In this document: one piece after another, positions 7,107 through 14,036 of the stretch
Position numbering within the stretch: the stretch's first letter is position 1
Layout of the letters: each line of letters starts with the position of its first letter
DNA from: Campylobacter sp.
GTDB taxonomy: Bacteria > Campylobacterota > Campylobacteria > Campylobacterales > Campylobacteraceae
Assembly: GCA_024680445.1 (NCBI GenBank)
Contig: JAILCJ010000086.1
Location: 1 to 15,025 of the forward strand
DNA length: 15,025 nucleotides
Direction: 5' to 3'
Program-made: the position numbers and the translations under genes
The notes under the pieces: generated by a model
Databases searched by the model: none
Told to the model about the DNA's origin: nothing
Seen by the model: only the letters and a program-made list of their open reading frames with translations

Positions 7107-7384
7107 TGAGAAAGTGGATTTAGTATAGTTATGCTGTATTTTAGGTTTTCAAGTTGGCTTTTTAAGGCACGATTTTCTTCTAAAAGCGTGTCTCTTTGGT
7201 TGCTAATTTCTGTGATTTCACGGCTTATATAATAAATTTGATTTGCTATATAAATTTTTGGTAAAAAAAAGCAAAGAACTATTGCAAAAGTTAAAAGAGA
7301 TATTAATAATGTTTTAAACGATAAATTTGTTTCGTGTTTTTGTTCGTCATCGTGTAAACTTAAAAGTTCGTCTTTTTCGCTCAT
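7103..7384 (-). CDS. ftsL: FtsL-like cell-division membrane protein
   Basis: A 93-residue bitopic protein: an acidic cytoplasmic N-terminus, one membrane helix at about 24-47, and a periplasmic coiled coil with heptad-like spacing (EITEISNQRDTLLEENRALK region, about 56-85). This is the FtsL/DivIC architecture, which holds the FtsQLB complex at the septum. FtsL sequences are too divergent for a motif-based call. The assignment rests on topology and on its position directly after rsmH (mraW), the classical ftsL site in the dcw cluster. It overlaps rsmH and the FUSC gene by 4 bp each. A generic DivIC-like protein is the main alternative. Confidence 0.65.
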   Translation of the reverse strand: MSEKDELLSLHDDEQKHETNLSFKTLLISLLTFAIVLCFFLPKIYIANQIYYISREITEISNQRDTLLEENRALKSQLENLKYSITILNPLSQ

Positions 7385-8313
7385 TTTTCTATCCTAAATA
7401 TACGCATTTTTGCACATTTGCTTCGTGAATTTTGTTTTATTTCATCATCGCTTGCAACTATCGGTTTTTTCGTGATTATCTCGCCTTTTGCATTACAAGC
7501 ACCGCATTGGCAACGCAAAATTTGAGGCGGACAAATGCAAGGATTCGCCCATTTTTTAAAGGTGTTTTTAACTATCCTATCTTCTAGCGAGTGAAAGCTG
7601 ATGATACAGACTAAACAATCCTTTATGCCCGAATTTTCAATGCCTTCAAGCAAATTTTTAAGCTCGTCAAGCTCGTGATTTACCTCTATCCTTATGGCTT
7701 GAAAAGCAAGGGTTGCAAGGCTTATGCTTCTTTGATTAACGCTTTTTGTGCCTATGATTTGACTAAGTTGTTTGGCTGATTTTATCGGAGTTTGTAAGCG
7801 AGCATTTATGATTTTTTCGGCTAAAAATTTCGCTTGTTTTATCTCGCCATATTCGTAAAAAATTCTTGCCAGTTCATCTTTGCCATAATGATTTACGACC
7901 TCGTAAGCATTTAGTTTTGCACTTGTATCCATACGCATATCTAAGTAGTCTGAATTAAGCGAAAAACCTCTTTCGTTTTTATCGATTTGCAAAGAACTTA
8001 GTCCTATATCTGCAAGGATAGCTCGGACATTTTTTAACTCATCTGGGCTTAAAATTTTAAGCAAATTTGCAAAATTTGTTTTGTAAATTTTCACTCTATC
8101 GCCAAATTCACTAAGACGATTTTTTGAAAAATTTATGGCTTCATCATCTTTATCACAGGCTATCAAATTTAAATTTTTATTTTTTTTTAAAATTTCGGCA
8201 CTATGTCCGCCAAAGCCTAGGGTACAGTCTATAAAAGTGCCAGAAATATCGCTAAAAGCCTTGCTAACTTCATTTAAAAGTACGCTTTTATGCGGAGATA
8301 AAATTTGTTTGAT
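7381..8313 (-). CDS. rsmH: 16S rRNA m4C1402 methyltransferase RsmH, non-ATG start
   Basis: RsmH (MraW) N4-methylates C1402 of 16S rRNA using SAM. The frame contains SPHKSVLLNEV (about 6-16), the SAM motif DCTLGFGGHS (29-38), ILADIGLSSLQID, RGFSLNSDYLDMRMD, FQAIRIEVNHELDEL and the SFHSLEDRIVK motif, plus a C-terminal CICPPQILRCQCGAC Cys cluster. Oddly, there is no ATG, GTG or TTG upstream of the SAM motif: the frame opens after a TAA at 8317-8319 with ATC ATC AAA CAA ATT. The first conventional start, TTG at 8166, would delete the first 49 residues including the SAM motif. I place the start at the second ATC (8313, 310 aa), 7 bases after AAAAAAGG and in register with the N-terminus I recall for H. 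pylori RsmH. ATC at 8316 is equally possible, or a point change from ATG or a sequence error. Confidence 0.85.
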   Translation of the reverse strand: MKQILSPHKSVLLNEVSKAFSDISGTFIDCTLGFGGHSAEILKKNKNLNLIACDKDDEAINFSKNRLSEFGDRVKIYKTNFANLLKILSPDELKNVRAILADIGLSSLQIDKNERGFSLNSDYLDMRMDTSAKLNAYEVVNHYGKDELARIFYEYGEIKQAKFLAEKIINARLQTPIKSAKQLSQIIGTKSVNQRSISLATLAFQAIRIEVNHELDELKNLLEGIENSGIKDCLVCIISFHSLEDRIVKNTFKKWANPCICPPQILRCQCGACNAKGEIITKKPIVASDDEIKQNSRSKCAKMRIFRIEK

Positions 8314-8342
8314 GATTTAGCCTTTTTTGAAATTTTTGCGAG

Positions 8343-8370
8343 AATTTAGCAAAATTTTACTTAAAAAGTG
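8343..8370 (-). promoter_or_regulatory. Candidate promoter of the rsmH operon
   Basis: On the minus strand TTTTGCTAAATT gives a TG-extended -10 box (TAAATT at 8343-8348), about 30 bp upstream of the rsmH start region. The next gene's promoter diverges from the same intergenic region. Similar in form to the promoter at 4665 but one base weaker. Confidence 0.45.
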
Positions 8371-8384
8371 AAATCGTGTATAAT
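8356..8384 (+). promoter_or_regulatory. Promoter of the aldolase-fold gene
   Basis: TGTATAAT with a perfect TATAAT at 8379-8384, 27 bp ahead of the ATG at 8411. The upstream stretch is A/T-rich without a -35. AAAGG lies eight bases before the ATG. Confidence 0.7.
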
Positions 8385-8410
8385 TTGCCAAATTTTTTAA
8401 AGGCAAGATA

Positions 8411-8998
8411 ATGGAGATAAAAAATTCAGCCCAAGCTTTAAAAAAGGTATCCTTGGCTATGTTTCGTAAAAATTTTATAGGCGTTTTTCATGGTTCGATA
8501 TCGGCTAGAATCGAAGGAAATCAATTTTTGATAAATAAACAAAATGCTATTTTTGATGATTTACAAGATAGTGATTTGGCTTTGCTTACTTCAAAGCAGG
8601 ATTATCGTTGGAACGAAGCCAGCCTTGACGCTTATATACACTTAAACATTTATAAAAACATAAACGAAGCAAAATTTGTTTGTTATGCCATGCCTCACTA
8701 TACGACAGCATATAGTTTAGATCACACTACCATTGTGCCTAGGGATTATTTTGGATATATGAATTTTGGCAAGATAAACGTTCATGATCCAAAACAATAC
8801 GAGGATTGGTACGAAAGGGCAGACACCGAAATTTATCGATATTTGGTCGATAATCACACAAATATGATAGTCATAAGAGGCTATGGAGTGTATATTTATG
8901 CCAGAACTGCTTCACAAGTAGCCAAACAAATAGCCATACTTGAAAATAGTGCAAAACTTCTAATGCTTACAAAAGAAGTCAAATCAATAACCTGCTAA
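8411..8998 (+). CDS. Class II aldolase/adducin-fold protein lacking the zinc triad
   Basis: The 195-aa length and layout fit the class II aldolase/adducin N-terminal fold (L-fuculose-1-phosphate aldolase type): FHGSISARIEGNQFLIN near the start (27-43), SLDAYIHLNIYK (71-82) at the catalytic region, MPHYTTAYSL (94-103) at the usual zinc site and VIRGYGVYIYA (154-164) near the end. By my alignment, the H-x-H zinc ligands are replaced by Tyr92 and Met94, the third ligand (NHG) by Tyr158, and the catalytic Glu by Asp73. It is therefore probably not a metal-dependent aldolase. A homologue is commonly seen in Campylobacter genomes, as I recall, with no known function. It has its own promoter and a terminator hairpin that begins at its stop codon, so it is probably monocistronic. 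Confidence 0.75.
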   Translation: MEIKNSAQALKKVSLAMFRKNFIGVFHGSISARIEGNQFLINKQNAIFDDLQDSDLALLTSKQDYRWNEASLDAYIHLNIYKNINEAKFVCYAMPHYTTAYSLDHTTIVPRDYFGYMNFGKINVHDPKQYEDWYERADTEIYRYLVDNHTNMIVIRGYGVYIYARTASQVAKQIAILENSAKLLMLTKEVKSITC

Positions 8999-9020
8999 CA
9001 CAAATGTGTTAGTAATTTTT
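8995..9020 (+). terminator. Intrinsic terminator after the aldolase-fold gene
   Basis: CTAACACA and TGTGTTAG form a perfect 8-bp hairpin at 8995-9012, followed by TAATTTTTG. The stem includes the TAA stop codon itself (8996-8998). It ends the monocistronic transcript before the promoter at 9063. Confidence 0.7.
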
Positions 9021-9039
9021 GCTTACAAAGCCTATTTTA

Positions 9040-9068
9040 ACGATATTTAAGAGAAAAATTTGTATAAT
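9040..9068 (+). promoter_or_regulatory. Promoter of the PpiD-like/ftsA/ftsZ operon
   Basis: AAATTTGTATAAT ends at 9068: a consensus TATAAT (9063-9068) with TG extension and A/T-rich upstream sequence. It lies 34 bp before the ATG at 9102, which has AAGGA six bases ahead. It is the only clear promoter visible between here and ftsZ. Confidence 0.75.
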
Positions 9069-9101
9069 TGACCACTTTGTTATTAAAATTAAGGAAATTT
9101 C

Positions 9102-10565
9102 ATGATAACTTGGATGCAAAAACATAAAAAATACCTAGTCGTAACCATCTGGGTTAGCACCATAGCTTTCGTTGGTGCTGGTTTTGTTGGCTGGGGTGCT
9201 TACGATATGAACGCTAACAGAGCAAATTCTGTTGCCAAGGTTGGACACAGAAATATAAGCATGCAGGATCTAAACGATAAATATACTCAACTTTATCATT
9301 ACTATAACAACACAATGTTTGAAGGCAAACTAACACAAGAAAAAGCAAAAGAAATAGGACTTGAAAACCTAGCCTTAAATTCGGCTATACAAGAAAGTAT
9401 GTTTTTAAATTTTGCTGATGATTTAGGACTTAGTGTTAGTGATGAAGAGATAGTCAAACAAGTATCAAGCGACACGACATTTTTTAAAGATGGCGTTTTT
9501 GATAAAAATGTTTATTATGATATCTTGAATAAAAATCGCATAAATCCGAAAGATTTTGAAGAAAATTTAAAAAAAGAAATTTTGCTTGAAAAATTAAACT
9601 CTGTATTAAGCCTTAATCCTAACAAAAATGATTTGGAGCTTATAAATTCTATTTATTCTATGAGAGATAGAGTTGCTTATGAGATCGTTAATGTCGATAC
9701 AAGCAATATAAATGCGAGTGAAGAAGAGCTTAAAAAACTTTGGGAGCAAAATAAGCAAAAATACATGACAAAGGTGATTTACGAGTTGCAAAGCTTGTAT
9801 GTACCAACAAATTTGAACGATATTAACGCTAGTGCTGTTAGTGCTTTTTATGAAGAAAATAAAGCAAATTATCGAGATAGTGAAGATAAAATTTTGCCTT
9901 TTGAAAATGTTAGCGAGCAAGTTAAAAAAGACTTTGCCTTGCAAGAAACAAAAAGCTTAGCACTATCAAAATATGTTGCCGTTAAAAAAGGTGAAATTTC
10001 GGCAGATAAAGCCATGAGTTTTAGTGAAGACAATGCAAGTATTCCACTAGATGATATAAAAAATGCAAAAGTAGGCGATACTTTAAAACCTATAGTTTAT
10101 CAAGACGGATATCTTATCGTTAAGCTTAAAAATATTATTCAGCCTAAACCAAAAGAGTTTAAAGACGCAAGAGATGAGGTTAAGGCACTATATTTAAGTC
10201 AAAAAAATCAAGAAATATTAAGTCAAAATGCAAAAAAAGCATTAGATAATTTTGATGCTAACAAGGCTAACAAACTATGGATATCAAAAGATAGCAATGC
10301 CGATATAAACGGACTTAACGCATTGCAAACTGGTGATTTTATAGCAAAACTTTTTGATTCTCCTAACAAAAAAGGCTTAGTAAAATTTGATAATAAAGCC
10401 ATTGTATACGAAATTTTGGAACAAGAGTTGCTTACTAACACTAACAAGTTACAAAATGAGTTAGTTTTACAAAACATTAAGGCTCTGAAAAATAGTGAGC
10501 TTATGCAAGATTTGACAAAAGAATTGCAAAAGCATTACAAAATAGAAGAATACGTTAAAAGGTAG
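9102..10565 (+). CDS. PpiD/SurA-like membrane-anchored periplasmic folding factor
   Basis: A 487-aa protein with a short cytoplasmic stretch, one anchor helix (about 11-33, ending in GAGFVGWGAYD, typical of PpiD-like proteins) and a periplasmic body. Residues 43-200 match the SurA N-terminal chaperone region: a VAKVGHRNISMQDL start and SVSDEEIVKQVSSDTTFFKDGVFDKNVYYDIL. The following segment, up to about 350, occupies the place of a parvulin peptidyl-prolyl isomerase domain. It is reduced: I see only a partial pattern ending in YQDGYLIVKLKNI and no clear active-site signature, so it is probably a chaperone rather than an active isomerase. C. jejuni carries a similar gene just before ftsA. The ftsA start is 6 bp after its stop, so the two are cotranscribed. 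Confidence 0.85.
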   Translation: MITWMQKHKKYLVVTIWVSTIAFVGAGFVGWGAYDMNANRANSVAKVGHRNISMQDLNDKYTQLYHYYNNTMFEGKLTQEKAKEIGLENLALNSAIQESMFLNFADDLGLSVSDEEIVKQVSSDTTFFKDGVFDKNVYYDILNKNRINPKDFEENLKKEILLEKLNSVLSLNPNKNDLELINSIYSMRDRVAYEIVNVDTSNINASEEELKKLWEQNKQKYMTKVIYELQSLYVPTNLNDINASAVSAFYEENKANYRDSEDKILPFENVSEQVKKDFALQETKSLALSKYVAVKKGEISADKAMSFSEDNASIPLDDIKNAKVGDTLKPIVYQDGYLIVKLKNIIQPKPKEFKDARDEVKALYLSQKNQEILSQNAKKALDNFDANKANKLWISKDSNADINGLNALQTGDFIAKLFDSPNKKGLVKFDNKAIVYEILEQELLTNTNKLQNELVLQNIKALKNSELMQDLTKELQKHYKIEEYVKR

Positions 10566-10571
10566 TTAGTT

Positions 10572-11969
10572 TTGGGAACAAAAATTTTAGGCATTGATAT
10601 CGGATCGTTTCAGATTCGTGCAGTTATAGCCGATCAAAGCGAAGATAGCTTAAAAATAATCGGCATAGGTTCTGAAAAATCTCAGGGTATAAAAAAAGGC
10701 ACGATAAGCAATATCGAGCAAGCTTCAAAATCTATCAAAAATGCACTTTTAAGTGCGCAAAAAGTTGCCGGAACTCGTTTTGAAAGAGTTATCATTTCTA
10801 TCTCTGGTGCATATACAAAAAGTGTCGATAGTGTTGGCGTTGTAAATATCCCAAGCCATGAGATAGGCATAAACGAGATAAATCGCGTAGTTGCGATGGC
10901 AAATGATAATGCAAATATTCCAAGTGATTACGAGAGATTGCATGTTTTGCCTTTTAACTTTAAAGTTGACGAGCAAGATCACATAGAAGATCCTCTCGGT
11001 ATGAACGCGAATCGTTTAGAAGTTGCAACTCATATCATAATAGTTCAAAAAACTTATCTTAGCAATCTAAAAAAAGCTGTAAAAATGGCTGGGGTAGAAA
11101 TAGACAATGTCGTGCTTTCTGGCTATGCTTCTGCCATAGCTACGCTAAATGCTGATGAAAAAGAGCTTGGCGTGGCGATGATAGATATGGGCGGATCGAC
11201 TTGCAATGTCGTGATTCACTCTGGCAACTCTATAAGATACAACGGCTTTATCCCTGTTGGTTCATCTCATATCACAAATGACCTTTCACTTTTGCTTCAT
11301 ACTCCTGTTGCAAAAGCAGAAGAGATAAAACTAAAATACGGAGCTTTGCTTAAAAAGTCGGTTGACCTTGTAGAATTCCCTATCCTTGGCGAAGAGGGCA
11401 AAAGCAACGAAGTATCTCTTGAAGTTATTTCAAGAGCGATTTATGCAAGAATGCAAGAGACCTTGATATTTTTACATGATATGATAAAGAGTAAAAAAGA
11501 AATCATAGGCGCTGGTGTGGTATTTACCGGCGGTATGACGAAAATAGAAAATTTTAGAGAAATAGCGGCTAGTGTTTTTTCAGATATTCAATTTAGAGTC
11601 GCTAAACCACGAGAAATGGACGGCTTATATGACATTATGAGAGATCCATCAAATTCGTGTGCTATTGGTTTGTGTATGTATGGAGCTGGTGAATTTACGC
11701 CTTATGAGATAGATTCACAAAAGCGTATGAGATATCGTGGAGAAATTATCAGCAAACCAAAAGCAGATTTTGACAATGTTTTTGAAGAGGTTAATAACGA
11801 AGTAAATATGGCTACAATAAGTCAGCCTGATTTTAGTGAGTTGAAGCAAGAGGATTTAGCGATGCCAGATAATGATGTCAAAAGCAAATTATCAGACATT
11901 AATATTCAAAAAGAAAATAAACCAAAATGGTGGAGTAGAGTTTGGAATACTCTAACACAGATGTTTTAA
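10572..11969 (+). CDS. ftsA: Cell division protein FtsA
   Basis: FtsA is the actin-like ATPase that tethers FtsZ filaments to the inner membrane and recruits later division proteins. The 465-aa sequence shows the phosphate-1 motif GIDIGS (7-12), the phosphate-2 motif IDMGGST (204-210), the adenosine-site motif GAGVVFTGGMTKI (about 314-326) and a C-terminal amphipathic membrane-targeting helix (KWWSRVWNTLTQMF, from about 452). An acidic linker of about 60 residues precedes the helix. The start is TTG at 10572, with AAAAGG nine bases upstream inside the end of the previous gene; no ATG or GTG lies nearby in frame. It is followed by ftsZ after nine bases. Confidence 0.97.
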   Translation: MGTKILGIDIGSFQIRAVIADQSEDSLKIIGIGSEKSQGIKKGTISNIEQASKSIKNALLSAQKVAGTRFERVIISISGAYTKSVDSVGVVNIPSHEIGINEINRVVAMANDNANIPSDYERLHVLPFNFKVDEQDHIEDPLGMNANRLEVATHIIIVQKTYLSNLKKAVKMAGVEIDNVVLSGYASAIATLNADEKELGVAMIDMGGSTCNVVIHSGNSIRYNGFIPVGSSHITNDLSLLLHTPVAKAEEIKLKYGALLKKSVDLVEFPILGEEGKSNEVSLEVISRAIYARMQETLIFLHDMIKSKKEIIGAGVVFTGGMTKIENFREIAASVFSDIQFRVAKPREMDGLYDIMRDPSNSCAIGLCMYGAGEFTPYEIDSQKRMRYRGEIISKPKADFDNVFEEVNNEVNMATISQPDFSELKQEDLAMPDNDVKSKLSDINIQKENKPKWWSRVWNTLTQMF

Positions 11970-11978
11970 GGAGAATAA

Positions 11979-13121
11979 ATGGCAAATTTTAAAATCGAAG
12001 AGGGACGTAGCACTTACGGAACAAAGATAAAAGTCATCGGCGTTGGCGGTGGCGGTGGCAATATGATAGGCACTATGATAACCGAATACCCAGACTTAGA
12101 AGTTGATCTTATCGTTGCAAATACAGATAGACAAGCACTCGATCGCTCAAAAGCATATACAAAGATACAAATCGGCGAAAAGGCAACGAGGGGACTTGGT
12201 GCTGGTATGAAGCCAGAGATAGGTAAAATATCTGCCGAAGAAAGCTATGATGAGTTAAAATGCACTTTTGAAAATACTGATATCGTCTTTATCGCTGCTG
12301 GTTTGGGTGGCGGAACCGGTACTGGTGCGGCTCCGGTTGTTGCACAAGCAGCAAAAGAAAGTGGCTCATTGGCTGTTGGTGTTGTTACTTTACCATTTGA
12401 ATACGAGGGTAAAAAACGTCGTTTATTGGCTGATAGAGGCCTTGAAGAGCTTAAAAAAGAGTGCGATTCTGTTATAGTTATACTAAATGAAAAACTCGTA
12501 TCTTTAATAGATAAAAAAATGAGCGTAAAAGAAAGCCTTAAAATAGTCGACCGTGTCCTAACTCGTGCAGTTGGCGGCATGAGTAGCGTTGTGCTTGGAA
12601 ATGGCGATATAAACATAGATTTTGCCGATGTTAGAACCATTATGAGTCATAGAGGCATGGCAATAATGAGCGTGGGCGAGGGTGTTGGCGAAAACGCTCC
12701 GCAAGAGGCAGTCAAAGAAGCCATACAGTCTCCATTGCTTGGCGATGTTAGCATAGAAGGTGCTTTGGGCGTAGTTATACACTTTAAACATCACCCAAAT
12801 GTATCTCTTGTAGATATTCAAGATGCTTTGCGTATAGTAAATGAACTTGCCGATGATATGGCTGATATCATTTATGGTATGACTTCTGATGATAGTCTTG
12901 ATGAAGATAAAGTTGAAGTTACCATAGTTGCAACCGGTTTTGAAGTGCCAGTTACTCAAGAAATTCCTGTGCAAAATGAAAGCAAAGAAAAGTCAAAAGT
13001 ATCTCATAACACAGACTTTTTAGAAAGAATCAGAAAAGCCAGTGGTGGTGAAAATTTCGATAGCGAAACCATGGAGAATCAACTCGATATCCCACCTATG
13101 ATTCGTTATCAATTAGACTAA
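11979..13121 (+). CDS. ftsZ: Cell division GTPase FtsZ
   Basis: FtsZ is the tubulin-like GTPase that polymerises into the division ring at midcell. The 380-aa protein has GVGGGGGNMI (21-30), ANTD (47-50), the tubulin signature GGGTGTG (110-116), the T7 catalytic loop N212-I-D-F-A-D217, then a linker of about 50 residues. It ends in LDIPPMIRYQ, the conserved C-terminal peptide that binds FtsA. All catalytic residues are present. It starts with ATG and a strong AAGGAG site at seven bases, so its translation signal is much better than that of ftsA. It is the last gene of the operon, closed by a strong terminator. Confidence 0.98.
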   Translation: MANFKIEEGRSTYGTKIKVIGVGGGGGNMIGTMITEYPDLEVDLIVANTDRQALDRSKAYTKIQIGEKATRGLGAGMKPEIGKISAEESYDELKCTFENTDIVFIAAGLGGGTGTGAAPVVAQAAKESGSLAVGVVTLPFEYEGKKRRLLADRGLEELKKECDSVIVILNEKLVSLIDKKMSVKESLKIVDRVLTRAVGGMSSVVLGNGDINIDFADVRTIMSHRGMAIMSVGEGVGENAPQEAVKEAIQSPLLGDVSIEGALGVVIHFKHHPNVSLVDIQDALRIVNELADDMADIIYGMTSDDSLDEDKVEVTIVATGFEVPVTQEIPVQNESKEKSKVSHNTDFLERIRKASGGENFDSETMENQLDIPPMIRYQLD

Positions 13122-13143
13122 GAAAATTTCCTCCTGAAAACAT

Positions 13144-13177
13144 AAAATTTTAGCGGAGAAATCCGCTAAAATTTTTA
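13144..13177 (+). terminator. Strong intrinsic terminator after ftsZ
   Basis: AAAATTTTAGCGGA and its exact complement form a 14-bp stem closed by a GAAA tetraloop (13158-13161). The right arm ends in TTTTT. The left arm begins with A residues, so it may also work for transcripts arriving from the right (the EexN-like gene). It is 22 bp after the ftsZ stop. Confidence 0.93.
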
Positions 13178-13187
13178 TAATTTTAAA

Positions 13188-13286
13188 ATCAAATTTGATC
13201 AAATCTGCCTTTAACTCTTAGTAAAAATTTTAAACATAATTGCCAAAAATTTATCAAATTTCAAACGCCTAAACATCAAATTTGAT
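13188..13286. repeat. ATCAAATTTGAT palindromes between ftsZ and the EexN-like gene
   Basis: Two exact copies (13188-13199 and 13275-13286) and one ATCAAATTTCAA copy (13253-13264). Further imperfect copies follow at 13416 and 13442. The first copy overlaps a second palindrome, TTTGATCAAA, at 13194-13203. Confidence 0.8.
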
Positions 13287-13465
13287 GGCATTTTATTTTG
13301 AATAAACTAATATTTTTGCCAAATCGCAATTTTGTTCATTTTATAGTGCAAATATAAAAGCTATTTAGAAATTTCACTGTATTTGGTGGAGTTTTTAAGT
13401 TGTTTTTTGAAGTAATGTAAATTTGATTTTTAAGTTTGGTTATCAAATTTGCATTTTTGTTAGGA

Positions 13466-13684
13466 TTATTTTTTAAGCATGTCGTTTAATGCTTTTTTTA
13501 AGTCTAATTCGTTCAAAGCCATCTCGGCATGATAGCAATTGTTTCTTTGTTCGCCTGTAGCATTTGTAGGTGAGAGTTTTCTATATTTTTTCCAAACGCT
13601 TTTTGCTTCATCTAGATGTTCTAAATAGTATTGCTCTGTTCGAAGTGTATCAAAATCTGAGTCCTTCATCATATATTCCGCCAC
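13466..13684 (-). CDS. EexN-like small protein, body out of frame with its leader
   Basis: The open frame begins with GTG at 13684 (72 aa); internal ATGs are at 13672 and 13669. The sequence TEQYYLEHLDEAKSVWKKYRKL...RNNCYHAEMALNEL resembles the EexN family of small lipoproteins, named for entry exclusion on conjugative elements and common in Campylobacter. The usual first Cys of the family (K-x-C) is Tyr here. The natural N-terminus seems to be the hydrophobic leader encoded at 13650-13739 in another frame; joining them needs a one-base shift and would give about 90 aa. So this is either a recent frameshift, a coupled pair, a programmed shift or a sequence error. Family call is from pattern memory and is moderate. 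Confidence 0.6.
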   Translation of the reverse strand: MAEYMMKDSDFDTLRTEQYYLEHLDEAKSVWKKYRKLSPTNATGEQRNNCYHAEMALNELDLKKALNDMLKK

Positions 13685-13739
13685 CTACGGCACCTATGCC
13701 GATAACGGCAACTACTGCGTATAAAATGATTTTATACAT
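13650..13739 (-). CDS. Hydrophobic leader ORF preceding the EexN-like body
   Basis: ATG at 13739 with an excellent AAAGGAG site opens a 29-codon frame that starts MYKIILYAVVAVIGIGAVGG and ends at TGA 13650-13652. It has a positive start and a 15-residue hydrophobic core, like a signal peptide or membrane anchor, but there is no lipobox Cys. It overlaps the EexN-like body (13466-13684) in a different frame. The strong ribosome site belongs to this ATG, whereas the body has only a weak one, so I believe this is the true 5' end of the gene. Likely a broken gene; real expression is unproven. Confidence 0.5.
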   Translation of the reverse strand: MYKIILYAVVAVIGIGAVGGGIYDEGLRF

Positions 13740-14036
13740 TTTTTTCTCCTTTAAAGAATTGATTTTTTGACATTTATTAAGCACTGTAACGCTATAAATA
13801 TTTGATTTTTTGTGAAAAAATGTGCCGTATTTTCCCCCCTAAAATATATTGAAATGTTTTTAAAGTTTCGATGATATCGCATCAAAAGTTTTGTGATTAA
13901 ATCAAATTTGAGATATTATAGTTGTATTTGATATGCTTTATTAAAAAAATCATTAAATTCTAAGCTTTTTTAATTATTTTTTTTAATATTATGATGTAAA
14001 ATTAATTGAAAATTTTAAGAAAAATAAGGATAATTC
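13740..14036. other. Divergent intergenic region between the EexN-like gene and TSUP gene
   Basis: A 297-bp AT-rich stretch holding the upstream signals of both genes. It contains one imperfect palindrome copy (ATCAAATTTGAG, 13901-13912) and a short run of six C (13834-13839). I see no ORF, tRNA or clear RNA element. Confidence 0.6.
13974..14002 (+). promoter_or_regulatory. Candidate promoter of the TSUP permease gene
   Basis: TGTAAAAT gives a TG-extended -10 box (TAAAAT, 13997-14002) with an upstream T-rich stretch, 34 bp before the GTG start. Weaker than the TATAAT boxes at 4665, 8379 and 9063. Confidence 0.5.

Larger units (their letters stand above)
13122..13465. other. 344-bp noncoding region with terminator and palindromes
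   Basis: After the ftsZ terminator I see no credible gene, tRNA or rRNA. The region holds exact ATCAAATTTGAT copies at 13188-13199 and 13275-13286, and imperfect copies at 13253-13264, 13416-13427 and 13442-13453. The 13253 and 13275 copies are 22 bp apart. The rest is AT-rich with stop codons in all frames. Confidence 0.75.

Noticed and set aside
8164..8166. TTG at 8166 as the rsmH start
   Set aside because: It would remove the conserved N-terminus and SAM motif that are intact upstream in the same frame, and no ribosome-binding site precedes it.
12245..12974. Minus-strand open frames inside ftsZ
   Set aside because: They are shadows of a highly conserved gene, with low-complexity products and no ribosome sites.
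13834..13839. Run of six C as a possible phase-variable tract
   Set aside because: Campylobacter phase-variable tracts are usually eight or more G/C; this one is short and about 95 bp upstream of the EexN-like start, not in a coding sequence.
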